The notes below the pieces were generated by a model that did no database searches, was not told the origin of the DNA, and was given only the letters and a program-made list of their open reading frames with translations. Shown here in pieces: positions 9,104 through 15,871 of a stretch of DNA of 20,685 bases; within the stretch, counting starts at the first letter, position 1; every line of letters begins with the position of its first letter. Origin of the DNA: Candidatus Faecivivens stercoripullorum (GTDB lineage: Bacteria; Bacillota; Clostridia; Oscillospirales; Ruminococcaceae); contig DVLW01000149.1 in NCBI GenBank assembly GCA_018715285.1, forward strand, positions 1 through 20,685. The letters run 5' to 3'. The translations under genes were made by a program, and so were the position numbers.

Positions 9104-9748
9104 TCAATGATTATGATTCTGCTCCTCCCGGAAAACCACCCAGGAATATACGCTGCTTGCGACTGCGCCTGCTAGCAGCACACCGATACCGATAAGGGAC
9201 GCCCATCCAGGGAAAAAACTGCATACCGCAATGATGATGCCTGATACGACAAAGACATATCCACCGACCCGATGGGTCTTTTTCCAGACCGTCTCACTTG
9301 CCAGCGTCCATGGCGTGCGGATACCAAAGGTATAGTTGGGACGGATACGCGGCATATAATTGCCCAACAGAATAAAAATCGCGCCCATTGCCAGCATCAC
9401 AATGGTACTGACCGGCAACTCAATTCCCATCGCCGCAAGGATAGACATCCAGTTAACGCCAATCATAAAGAATACCATCAAAGCCGAAAACGGCTGATAG
9501 ACATTTTTATGCTTGACGAAGTTCTCCTTTTTCGGGTCAATTTTTGGAATCAGGGCAAGCAATGCCAGTATTCCGACCGGCAGAAGGTTAAGCATAAACA
9601 GGGTTGTTTTGGAACCCCAACCATCGATTTCTCCAGCGGCATTCCAGTGAATCGGAATCGTCTCCGGCAGCGACGGATAAAGCACCATCTGGGCGATAAA
9701 CGAAATCAGACAGGCTCCCAGCAACAGAAAACCAGCTTTTTTACTCAT
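9104..9748 (-). CDS. sdpI: SdpI-family membrane protein (immunity/signal-receptor type)
   Basis: Membrane protein of 214 residues with about six hydrophobic segments. The N-terminal part has the DUF1648 signature LPETIPIHWNAAGEIDGW (residues 28-45). The second half has the SdpI signature, GNYMPRIRPNYTFGIRTPW (129-147) then ETVWKKTHRVGG. In Bacillus subtilis SdpI gives immunity to the SdpC toxin and sequesters the repressor SdpR at the membrane; a similar role is inferred. The start overlaps the last 8 bases of the repressor gene, with GGAGG eight bases upstream, so the two are translationally coupled. No sdpABC toxin genes are in the window, so the ligand is unknown. Gene symbol by family resemblance. 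Confidence 0.85.
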   Translation of the reverse strand: MSKKAGFLLLGACLISFIAQMVLYPSLPETIPIHWNAAGEIDGWGSKTTLFMLNLLPVGILALLALIPKIDPKKENFVKHKNVYQPFSALMVFFMIGVNWMSILAAMGIELPVSTIVMLAMGAIFILLGNYMPRIRPNYTFGIRTPWTLASETVWKKTHRVGGYVFVVSGIIIAVCSFFPGWASLIGIGVLLAGAVASSVYSWVVFREEQNHNH

Positions 9749-10028
9749 CAGAATCCCCTCCTTTTTCGCTTTTCAGCAATCCACAGTCATAAAACCACTG
9801 AATCACCTGTTCCATTACCGTCGTATTGAGGCTGTAGCGGATGAACTGTCCTTCCCGTTCATCGTCAATCAACCCGGCGGATTTGAGGATATTCAGGTGA
9901 TGGCTGATTGAAGGACGGGTCATGTCGAAGCGGTCGGCAATTTCACCGGCCGTCAGATCCTGCTGTCCAAGCATCCGCAGGATTTCCCGTCTTGTCGGGT
10001 CAGCCAATGCGCGGAACGCATCTCCCAT
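9741..10028 (-). CDS. sdpR: ArsR/SdpR-family winged-helix repressor
   Basis: Small DNA-binding protein, 95 residues. The opening FRALADPTRREILRML and the helix-turn-helix TAGEIADRFDMTRPSISHHL (26-45), followed by a wing around REGQFIRYSL (58-67), are typical of ArsR-type regulators. The metal-binding CxC pair of ArsR/SmtB is absent, which favours the SdpR-like, protein-controlled subgroup. A GTG at 10037 also opens the frame but lies inside the ribosome binding site GGAGGTGA; the ATG at 10028, eight bases after GGAGG, is the better start. Autoregulation is expected: two identical palindromic half-site pairs flank its promoter. Confidence 0.87.
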   Translation of the reverse strand: MGDAFRALADPTRREILRMLGQQDLTAGEIADRFDMTRPSISHHLNILKSAGLIDDEREGQFIRYSLNTTVMEQVIQWFYDCGLLKSEKGGDSDE

Positions 10029-10048
10029 ATGCCTCACCTCCGAAGATG

Positions 10049-10066
10049 TTTAGAAACTTTTCTAAA
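10049..10066. promoter_or_regulatory. Operator O1 of the sdpR-like gene
   Basis: Perfect palindrome TTTAGAAA-CT-TTTCTAAA, i.e. TTTAGA-N6-TCTAAA. It covers the predicted transcription start just downstream of the -10 box, a classical repression site. Confidence 0.75.
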
Positions 10067-10069
10067 TAT

Positions 10070-10098
10070 ATTATAGCATTTTTCCCTTTATGCGTCAA
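10070..10098 (-). promoter_or_regulatory. Promoter of the sdpR-sdpI operon
   Basis: Minus strand: -35 TTGACG (10093-10098), 17-base spacer, consensus -10 TATAAT (10070-10075). It sits between the two palindromes. Confidence 0.85.
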
Positions 10099-10109
10099 TA
10101 ATGTAGGCT

Positions 10110-10139
10110 AGGATATTTAGAGATTTTTCTAAATATCCT
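10110..10139. promoter_or_regulatory. Operator O2 of the sdpR-like gene
   Basis: Perfect 12-bp inverted repeat, AGGATATTTAGA (10110-10121) and TCTAAATATCCT (10128-10139), with a 6-base centre. Its inner part is again TTTAGA-N6-TCTAAA, the same as O1. It lies 11 bases upstream of the -35 box, and its centre is 67 bp from that of O1. Confidence 0.7.
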
Positions 10140-10165
10140 GTGGTATTTTCTTGCCTTGCGTCAAC

Positions 10166-10199
10166 AAAAAAAGAGAGCCTGTGCATCACACAGACTCTC
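10166..10199 (-). terminator. Terminator of the scfB transcript
   Basis: The 11-base arms 10173-10183 and 10189-10199 (GAGAG-x-CTGTG type, with one G-U pair in minus-strand RNA) enclose a 5-base loop and are followed by seven U residues. It lies 23 bases past the scfB stop and separates this transcript from the sdpR promoter. Confidence 0.9.
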
Positions 10200-10221
10200 C
10201 TTATTTACACTTTTATGTTTA

Positions 10222-11664
10222 TCAGCAGCGAACTGTTGCGGTGCTCTCGCACTCGTCTCCGCAATCGCCGCAGCCATCAGCCGAACCATCGTCCAGACCC
10301 TGAGCTGCGAGTGCCGCTTTAATCATGATTGCGCACTCCAGACGCTTTTTCTCAAACTCACAGCTGAGTTTAAAGGGCTTGAGGACATCGCCTGCATACT
10401 CAAGGTTGTTGGCATTGCAGCCGCCCGAGCAGTAGAATTTCGCCCAGCAATCCTTACAGCCTTCTTTGGAGTAGACATTTGCTCTTGCGAAGTAGTCCTT
10501 CATCTTGGTATCGAATCCAGCCGGATCATAGACGCTGCCCATCTTCCATTCTTCCTTGCCGACAAACTGGTGGCAGGGATAAACATCGCCATGAGCGGAA
10601 ACTGCAACATACTCATTACCGCATCCGCATCCACGCAGACGTTTGATAGCGCAGGGACCCTGATCGAGGTCAATCATGAAGTGGAAGTAGTTAAAGAACT
10701 TGCCAGCCTTACGGTACTCAATGATCTTTTTGGCAAGGCGTTCATACTCAGCCGAAACTGCCGGGATATGTTCTTCTCTCAATGCATATTCAACCGACGG
10801 GTCAGTGACAACCGGCTCCATCGAAATCTGGTCAAAGCCGAGATCATCATAATAGTGCAGCACGTCGTTGGCAAAATCGAGGTTCTTATTGGTAAAGGTA
10901 CCGCGGACATAATATTCTTTTTTGCCGCGAGCCTTGACAAACTTCTGGAATTTGGGGACAATCGAATCATAAGAACCGCTGCCATCAGCACGGACGCGGA
11001 AATAATCATTGACAGGTTTACGGCCATCAAGCGACAGGACAACATTGTACATTTCTTTATTCATGTATTCAATCTTGTCATCTGTCAGCTGCACACCATT
11101 GGTAGTGACAGTAAACAGGAAGTTTTTGTCATGAATTTTTTCCTGTTCTCTTGCATAAGCGACCGTCTGCTTGATTACTTCCCAGTTCATCAGCGGTTCA
11201 CCACCGAAGAAGTCCAAGTTCAGGTTACGGCGCTTGCCCGACTTTTCGATCAGAAAATCGATTGCCTTTTTGGCAGTCTCCAGGCTCATCATTGCCCGGT
11301 GTCCGCCGTAATCGCCGGTACTTGCAAAGCAGTATTTGCATCTGAGCTGGCAGTCCTGTGCGACCAGCAGGCACATTGCCTTAACCGGAGAAGAAACCAT
11401 CCGGTCAGCGAACTGGGCATAGTCATCTTCCGAGAAGAGAATCCCGTCGGTGTACATGCTGTACAGTTCGTCATATGCTTCGGTCAGCTGATTTTCCGAG
11501 AATTCACCCGACAGCTTGTCCAGAATTTCCCTCGGACATTCCTTTGCCATCGGAGGCGTGATAAAGTCCAGCAGACGGTATGCAGCATCGTCGACTACCG
11601 AGACACCGCCGCTGTGAACATCCAGAACAATGTTAAAACCATTGAGGCTGTATTTATGAATCAT
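10222..11664 (-). CDS. scfB: SCIFF peptide maturase, radical SAM/SPASM thioether-forming enzyme
   Basis: Radical SAM protein of 480 residues that should install Cys-to-Thr thioether bonds in the peptide encoded just upstream (CteB in Clostridium thermocellum is the studied relative). Residues 1 to about 85 form the expected peptide-binding N-terminal domain. The SAM-binding cluster motif CQLRCKYC gives C105, C109 and C112. GGEPLMNW (154-161) is the radical SAM GGE motif. The SPASM domain supplies ligands for two further clusters: C338, C346, C348, C364, C403, C406, C412, C416 and C435. An unusual tail follows with C465, C468, C472 and C480. AAAGGAG precedes the ATG by eight bases. The gene has no TTA, CTA or TCA codon, as in rpoB and rpoC, implying strong expression. 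An intrinsic terminator lies between scfA and this gene. Confidence 0.95.
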   Translation of the reverse strand: MIHKYSLNGFNIVLDVHSGGVSVVDDAAYRLLDFITPPMAKECPREILDKLSGEFSENQLTEAYDELYSMYTDGILFSEDDYAQFADRMVSSPVKAMCLLVAQDCQLRCKYCFASTGDYGGHRAMMSLETAKKAIDFLIEKSGKRRNLNLDFFGGEPLMNWEVIKQTVAYAREQEKIHDKNFLFTVTTNGVQLTDDKIEYMNKEMYNVVLSLDGRKPVNDYFRVRADGSGSYDSIVPKFQKFVKARGKKEYYVRGTFTNKNLDFANDVLHYYDDLGFDQISMEPVVTDPSVEYALREEHIPAVSAEYERLAKKIIEYRKAGKFFNYFHFMIDLDQGPCAIKRLRGCGCGNEYVAVSAHGDVYPCHQFVGKEEWKMGSVYDPAGFDTKMKDYFARANVYSKEGCKDCWAKFYCSGGCNANNLEYAGDVLKPFKLSCEFEKKRLECAIMIKAALAAQGLDDGSADGCGDCGDECESTATVRC

Positions 11665-11702
11665 GAAGGCAACTCCTTTATTGGTTGGCGTTATTTATCT
11701 GA

Positions 11703-11719
11703 ACGCGGCAATCCCGCGT
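11703..11719 (-). other. Small leader hairpin before scfB
   Basis: ACGCGG (11703-11708) and CCGCGT (11714-11719) form a 6-bp GC-rich stem with a 5-base loop. It lies between the scfA terminator and the scfB ribosome binding site. No T-run follows, so it may tune readthrough or RNA stability. Confidence 0.4.
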
Positions 11720-11725
11720 GAATAC

Positions 11726-11752
11726 AAACGAAAACCCCGCCTTTGGGCGGGG
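11726..11752 (-). terminator. Intercistronic terminator between scfA and scfB
   Basis: CCCCGCC (11735-11741) and GGCGGGG (11746-11752) form a 7-bp all-GC stem with a 4-base loop, followed on the minus strand by TTTTCGTTT. I see no good promoter between it and scfB, so scfB is probably reached by readthrough. Confidence 0.8.
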
Positions 11753-11800
11753 CCTGTTTCACCATCTGGTGCATGACACCATCCCAGGTGCCGCAGGGAA

Positions 11801-11947
11801 TTATTTATCCTCGTGCTCGCACTTCTGGTTTGCAACGGTGCAGGAAGTCTTACATGCAGACTGGCAGGAAGCCTGGCACTCGCCGCAGCCGCCCTTGGCA
11901 GCAGATTCTTTCAGATTGCTTTTGTTGAGAGACTGAACGTGTTTCAT
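11801..11947 (-). CDS. scfA: SCIFF peptide precursor (six-cysteine ranthipeptide)
   Basis: A 48-residue precursor. An N-terminal leader (MKHVQSLNKSNLKESAAKGG) is followed by exactly six cysteines at 21, 24, 28, 32, 36 and 43, with the family-typical CQSACKTSCTVANQ. This is the SCIFF pattern, 'six cysteines in forty-five residues', substrate of the adjacent radical SAM enzyme. In the C. thermocellum homologue CteA a thioether was reported between Cys32 and Thr37; Cys32 and Thr37 occupy the same positions here. AGGAG lies eight bases before the ATG. The mature product, export route and function are not known; these peptides are proposed ranthipeptides with a possible signalling role. It sits downstream of yajC and the TIGR04086 gene and upstream of a terminator, so peptide transcripts should exceed maturase transcripts. 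Confidence 0.95.
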   Translation of the reverse strand: MKHVQSLNKSNLKESAAKGGCGECQASCQSACKTSCTVANQKCEHEDK

Positions 11948-11983
11948 TAAAAACGCTCCTTTACTATGTATTTGGGTTTATCC

Positions 11984-12003
11984 CCTGTCCCATACAGGAC
12001 AGG
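11984..12003 (-). other. Hairpin between TIGR04086 gene and scfA
   Basis: CCTGTCC (11984-11990) and GGACAGG (11997-12003) form a perfect 7-bp stem with a 6-base loop directly after the upstream stop codon. There is no T-run, so it looks more like an RNA processing or stabilising element at the scfA 5' end than a terminator. Confidence 0.45.
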
Positions 12004-12005
12004 AT

Positions 12006-12428
12006 TTATAACGGCCTTTTCCGCGGTCTGACCCGTGATCTGGCCTTTCCCGGCTTAAATTTCGTTCTTTTTCCGGATACCATCCCAGCGCCAACCGCCC
12101 CAGTCAGCAGCAGGACGCCACCTCGCAACAGCTCGCCCACACCCGGACTTCGCAGCAGCAACAGCGACATTCCCCACAGCAAAACAGCAGCAATTACCCC
12201 ACACAGCATCTTCCGTTCCCCGGCAAATCCGCTCCCGAATCCTCCGGCAGCGAGTCCGCCCATGCAGACCGGAATCCATATCAGCATCGGATAACTGGAC
12301 AGCGCCATCTCCAGCTTCACCGCACACAGTGCCGACAGCGGCATCATCACCGCCGTTACCGCACTGCCGGCCAACAGCCCGATGGCAATCGGAAAAAGAA
12401 ATCCCTTGACCGACCATTCTGACGGCAT
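12006..12428 (-). CDS. TIGR04086-family membrane protein
   Basis: Small integral membrane protein of 140 residues with about four hydrophobic segments (roughly 9-35, 45-68, 74-92 and 98-116) and a very basic tail of Lys/Arg residues (KPGKARSRVRPRKRPL), expected in the cytoplasm. Length, topology and the position between yajC and the SCIFF peptide match the TIGR04086 family, described only from Firmicutes. Function is unknown. Family assignment comes from context plus hydrophobic pattern, since there are no catalytic motifs. GGGGTGG precedes the ATG. It starts 51 bases after the end of yajC and is probably in one transcript with it. Confidence 0.8.
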   Translation of the reverse strand: MPSEWSVKGFLFPIAIGLLAGSAVTAVMMPLSALCAVKLEMALSSYPMLIWIPVCMGGLAAGGFGSGFAGERKMLCGVIAAVLLWGMSLLLLRSPGVGELLRGGVLLLTGAVGAGMVSGKRTKFKPGKARSRVRPRKRPL

Positions 12429-12479
12429 TTTACCACCCCTTTTTCATGGATGGTAAACAATATGCGCCAAATCTTAAAA

Positions 12480-12806
12480 TCAGACGTCGTCGTGAATGGT
12501 TTCGCAGGACTGAACCGCCCAGCGTTTGATACGGATCTTGGTATTATTGCTTCCGGTTTCGATCAGCAGGGTATCCTCACGCAGCGAAACAACGCGGCCA
12601 ACAATACCACCGGCAGTCACGATCTCATCGCCGACCTGCAGGTTATTGCGCATTTTGGTAACTTCTTTTTCTTTCTTTTTCTGCGGACGAATCAGCATAA
12701 AGTACATGACGACAATAACCAGTACCAGCGGCAGCATAGAAACAACCAGAGACAATACGCCGGCCTGCTCGCCCGAAGCAGCCGTCATCAGAGCGGTAGA
12801 AATCAT
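12480..12806 (-). CDS. yajC: Preprotein translocase accessory subunit YajC
   Basis: Single-pass membrane protein of 108 residues that accompanies the SecDF-SecYEG translocase. A hydrophobic helix (about 17-40) is followed at once by the YajC hallmark FMLIRPQKKKEKE (36-48), then a small soluble domain with LQVGDEIVTAGGIVGRV. The ATG has GGAGG six bases upstream. It opens the cluster that leads through the TIGR04086 gene to scfA and scfB. No secD or secF is in the window, so here yajC travels with the SCIFF genes rather than with secDF. Confidence 0.95.
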   Translation of the reverse strand: MISTALMTAASGEQAGVLSLVVSMLPLVLVIVVMYFMLIRPQKKKEKEVTKMRNNLQVGDEIVTAGGIVGRVVSLREDTLLIETGSNNTKIRIKRWAVQSCETIHDDV

Positions 12807-12861
12807 AGTTTTCCTCCAGATTAATGAGTATTCAGGCGCTAATTCGCCTGTATCAACCTAT

Positions 12862-12890
12862 ATTATACATGACAAAAGGCGGATTCGCAA
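12862..12890 (-). promoter_or_regulatory. Promoter of the yajC-SCIFF cluster
   Basis: Minus strand: -35 TTGCGA (12885-12890), 17-base spacer, consensus -10 TATAAT (12862-12867). The leader holds a 6-bp hairpin, CAGGCG/CGCCTG at 12833-12850, before the yajC ribosome binding site. Confidence 0.75.
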
Positions 12891-12942
12891 GGGGGAACAT
12901 CGCATTTTCAAAAGGTTTTAACAAAATTTCCGGTACTCCCGG

Positions 12943-13584
12943 TCATTTTTCACTGCTCACCTGTGCAGATGGGCAGAATCCGGTCATCGGACATTTATCG
13001 CACCAGGTTTTACGCGCGGTACAGATATCCCTTCCGAAATGCACCAGCCGGTGACAGAATGCGCCGCCTTCTTCCGGCGGAATAATCTGCCACAGCTGCT
13101 GTTCCACCTTATACGGGTCTTTACCTTCCGACAACCCGAGTCTGCCGCAGATGCGGATACAATGGGTATCGGTGACGATGCAGGGTTTACCAAAGACGTC
13201 ACCCAGCACCAGATTCGCTGTTTTACGGCCGATTCCCGGCAGAGAAGTCAGACCTTCCATCGTATCGGGAAGCTGACCGCCCCATTTTTCGATCAGTTCA
13301 CCGCATAATGCCTTAATATCCCGCGCCTTGGTATGGAACAATCCGCAGGGTCGAATCACTTCTTCGAGGTCTTCAATTGGAGCCGAAGCCAGCGCTTCAA
13401 GGGTCGGATACTTGCTGTACAGTTCATCCGTGACGATATTGACCCGTTTATCGGTACATTGTGCGGAAAGTCTGGTCGAAATCAGCAGTTCATACGGCTT
13501 TTCATAGGTCAGTGAACAAACCGCATCAGGATACAGCTTTTTGAGGGCATCGATTGCCAGCAATGCCCGTTCTTTTCTATCCAT
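12943..13584 (-). CDS. nth: Endonuclease III (DNA glycosylase/AP lyase)
   Basis: Base-excision repair enzyme that removes oxidised pyrimidines and cleaves abasic sites; 213 residues, the family length. The helix-hairpin-helix LPGIGRKTANLV contains the catalytic Lys121 (K120 in E. coli), and VTDTH contains the catalytic Asp139 (D138). The C-terminal [4Fe-4S] loop is Cx6Cx2Cx5C at C188, C195, C198 and C204. The frame extends upstream to 13623, overlapping the MATE gene, but the ATG at 13584 has GGAGG seven bases upstream and matches where homologues begin; the ATG two codons earlier lies too close to that site. It starts 13 bases after the MATE gene stop, so it is probably co-transcribed with it. 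Confidence 0.95.
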   Translation of the reverse strand: MDRKERALLAIDALKKLYPDAVCSLTYEKPYELLISTRLSAQCTDKRVNIVTDELYSKYPTLEALASAPIEDLEEVIRPCGLFHTKARDIKALCGELIEKWGGQLPDTMEGLTSLPGIGRKTANLVLGDVFGKPCIVTDTHCIRICGRLGLSEGKDPYKVEQQLWQIIPPEEGGAFCHRLVHFGRDICTARKTWCDKCPMTGFCPSAQVSSEK

Positions 13585-13597
13585 CTTCATTCCTCCG

Positions 13598-14980
13598 TCA
13601 GTTATCCAGCTGCTGAGGCGCACCCTCTCCGGTTACATCCCGCATCCAGCGATGGTTACGCATACGCCATGCCAGCATCAACAGTTTGACCGGCTCATCC
13701 AGTTTTGTACAGGCATATACCACCAGTACCGGTGCGCCAAAGACAAACGCACTCAAAAGTGCTGCCGGTGTCGCAACCAGCCAAAGTCCTGCAAGGTCAA
13801 CAAACAGTGCAAATCTCGGGTCTCCGCCGCCTCTGAGCAAACCAACAACACCGATACCCGTCTGAGCAACGAACAGTACAATAACTGCCAGCACACGCAG
13901 CATTTCAGTTGCGAGCTGCTTGGTTTCTTCCGGCACATTGTAAAAGCTGACAACCGGTCCGGACAGTCCCAGAATCAGGCACGAAGCGAAAATACCCAGA
14001 ATCACACCAATAATTCTGAACCAGGTCACCCGTTCTCTTGCGCGTTCCATTTTTCCAGCGCCGATATCGTTACCGATGATAATTGCGGCAGCATTTGCCA
14101 CACCGAAAATCAGAACCGACGAAAACTGCTGGACAATTGAAGCAATCTGGCTTGCCGAAACAACCGATGCCCCAAGTCTTCCCATAACCATCGACTGAAT
14201 GGAAATACCAACCGACCAGAGCACTTCATTGAATGCAACCGGCAGACCGTTTTTCAGATAATTTTTGAGCAGCCCGACGTCAAATTCCCAGAAATCTCTG
14301 ATCTTAAACCGCAGCTTACGGTCGATCACCAGGATATATACCAGCACGATGACCGCTTCACCCATTCGTGCAATGACCGTTGCAATCGCAGCACCCCGGA
14401 TGCCCAGTTTCGGAAATCCAAAGCTGCCGAAAATCAGCAGGTAGTTCAAACCACTGTTACATACCAGTGAGAATATCGAATCAATTACCGCGATACGGAC
14501 AATTCCGACACTCCGGATCGTGGTCAGCAGCGTATTGGACAGTCCAAAGAAGAAATAGCAAAAACCGACTATCTTCAAATACTCAGCGCCTGCCGCGATA
14601 ATTTCCGGGTCATCGGTATAAATCCGCATGACCGTTTCCGGAAAAATGATAACCGCTGCTCCCAGCAGGATACTAACAGTAAGTGCCACTTTCAGACAGA
14701 TAGAGATGACGATTTTAATCGACCGTACATCCCCTTTTCCCCAAAACTGCGCGTTGAGAACACTCGAACCGGAAGCCATACCGAAAATCAGCAGGTTAAA
14801 AATAAAAAATGGCTGGTTGGCCAGCGACGAGGCTGACAGTTCAATCTGTCCCAGTCTTCCCAACATCAGACTGTCCATCATCTGTGCGGCAAGGGTAATC
14901 AGGTTCTGTGCCACTATCGGTAGCATCAATGTAACCAGCGTTTTTAAAAACTGACGGTCTTTAAGCATGGAGCGCGACAT
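13598..14980 (-). CDS. MATE-family multidrug/metabolite efflux protein
   Basis: Integral membrane protein of 460 residues with the twelve-segment pattern of MATE transporters, two homologous halves joined near residue 240. N-terminal marks include LMLPIVAQNLITLAAQMMDSL (with the usual D) and GMASGSSVLNAQFWGKGD; the second half repeats the pattern with GVANAAAIIIGNDIGAGK. The family exports cationic drugs or metabolites in exchange for Na+ or H+; the substrate cannot be read here. A ribosome-site-like GGAAAGGA lies rather far (12 bases) from the ATG at 14980; the ATG four codons in is an alternative. It sits between the DivIVA-like gene and nth, all facing the same way. Confidence 0.92.
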   Translation of the reverse strand: MSRSMLKDRQFLKTLVTLMLPIVAQNLITLAAQMMDSLMLGRLGQIELSASSLANQPFFIFNLLIFGMASGSSVLNAQFWGKGDVRSIKIVISICLKVALTVSILLGAAVIIFPETVMRIYTDDPEIIAAGAEYLKIVGFCYFFFGLSNTLLTTIRSVGIVRIAVIDSIFSLVCNSGLNYLLIFGSFGFPKLGIRGAAIATVIARMGEAVIVLVYILVIDRKLRFKIRDFWEFDVGLLKNYLKNGLPVAFNEVLWSVGISIQSMVMGRLGASVVSASQIASIVQQFSSVLIFGVANAAAIIIGNDIGAGKMERARERVTWFRIIGVILGIFASCLILGLSGPVVSFYNVPEETKQLATEMLRVLAVIVLFVAQTGIGVVGLLRGGGDPRFALFVDLAGLWLVATPAALLSAFVFGAPVLVVYACTKLDEPVKLLMLAWRMRNHRWMRDVTGEGAPQQLDN

Positions 14981-15026
14981 GTTGTAATCCGTTCCTTTCC
15001 AAATTATTCACGTTCAACCATACAGA

Positions 15027-15062
15027 ATCGGCGGACAGAATTGATCTGTCTTATCTGCCGAT
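15027..15062 (-). other. Hairpin between DivIVA-like and MATE genes
   Basis: ATCGGC (15027-15032) pairs with GCCGAT (15057-15062), and inside them GACAG (15034-15038) pairs with CTGTC (15046-15050) across unequal internal loops. On the minus strand no U-run follows, so it may only attenuate or process a joint transcript. Confidence 0.4.
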
Positions 15063-15075
15063 CCAAATCTTTTTC

Positions 15076-15849
15076 TCAATATTTTACGTAATCCTCAGCA
15101 GCCGGTATCATCGACTGATCGGCATTCAACACCCGGGTAGCTTCCTTTGCTTCTTCCGAATGATTGTCCAGTTCCCCCTGAATGGCAGCAAGCTGCTGAC
15201 GAACCTGTTCAATCTCCTGTATCGTCTCCTCCGATACCGCGCGGAAATTTTCTTCTACGCCACCCAACTGGTCACTCAGACCGGAAAAACGGGTTTTGGC
15301 TTCTCCGCACTGGCTGGTGATATTGGTGCGGATTTCTTCGGCGTCCGCCTTGGCCTTTTCAACGATCTTCCGGGCATTGATCTTGGCCTGAATCAGCAGT
15401 TCTCCAATTTCAATCCCGGTACGTTCAGCAAAACGCGCGGTAATATCCGCAAGTTCATTTTGCAGTTCCTCATTTTTGGTTGTTTCCTGGCGCAGATTTT
15501 CTTCCAGAACATTTTTCTTCATCTGCAGCTGGGTATTGAGAGCCTTCTGGGCAGAGAGTTCCCGCTGGAGTTCTTCATTCTTTTTACGCAGTAAATCCAG
15601 CTGGCCGGAAAGCTGCTCAGTTTCCTCTCCCATTTCACGCAGCTGCAAAGTCAGCTGTCCGATTGTTTCCGACTGATCGTCACATTGATCCTGAAGGGCA
15701 CTTGCCTGCTGCCGGACGGCTGTCAGCTCAGATTTAAGAGCAGTAATTTCCTCTCTGTGCTTTTTCTGGGTCTTCTCAAAATAATTCATTACATCGGTTT
15801 TATCAAAGCCGCCAATGACCGCTTTTTTAAACAGCTCCGCCGATTCCAT
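15076..15849 (-). CDS. DivIVA-like coiled-coil protein
   Basis: Cytoplasmic protein of 257 residues. The N-terminal GGFDKTDVMNYFEKTQ (13-28) resembles the DivIVA lipid-binding and start-of-coil region (family form GYDxxEVNxFL). A long charged coiled coil rich in Glu, Gln, Lys and Leu follows (about 30-140). Then comes a segment IGELLIQAKINARKIVEKA (148-166), which is the usual second DivIVA block. DivIVA/GpsB proteins mark negatively curved membrane and organise cell division or polar growth; which role applies is not visible. The frame is open to 15879, but the ATG at 15849 has AAAGGAG about nine bases upstream and begins at the conserved domain. It has its own promoter at 15907-15935. Confidence 0.82.
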   Translation of the reverse strand: MESAELFKKAVIGGFDKTDVMNYFEKTQKKHREEITALKSELTAVRQQASALQDQCDDQSETIGQLTLQLREMGEETEQLSGQLDLLRKKNEELQRELSAQKALNTQLQMKKNVLEENLRQETTKNEELQNELADITARFAERTGIEIGELLIQAKINARKIVEKAKADAEEIRTNITSQCGEAKTRFSGLSDQLGGVEENFRAVSEETIQEIEQVRQQLAAIQGELDNHSEEAKEATRVLNADQSMIPAAEDYVKY

Positions 15850-15871
15850 TTTTCGCCGCTCCTTTCGTACC

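Noticed and set aside
10156..11721. Plus-strand open frame of 521 codons opposite scfB
   Set aside because: Shadow of scfB by codon bias; it even runs through the scfB terminator.
11760..11795. Short CACCA/TGGTG repeats after scfA
   Set aside because: Stems of 4-5 bp only; not distinguishable from chance.
12900..12942. Possible terminator after nth (CCGG-gagta-CCGG followed by T-rich sequence)
   Set aside because: The stem is only 4 bp and the tail is broken; too weak to call.
13585..13623. Upstream start of nth inside the MATE gene
   Set aside because: The good GGAGG lies downstream of it, directly in front of the ATG at 13584.
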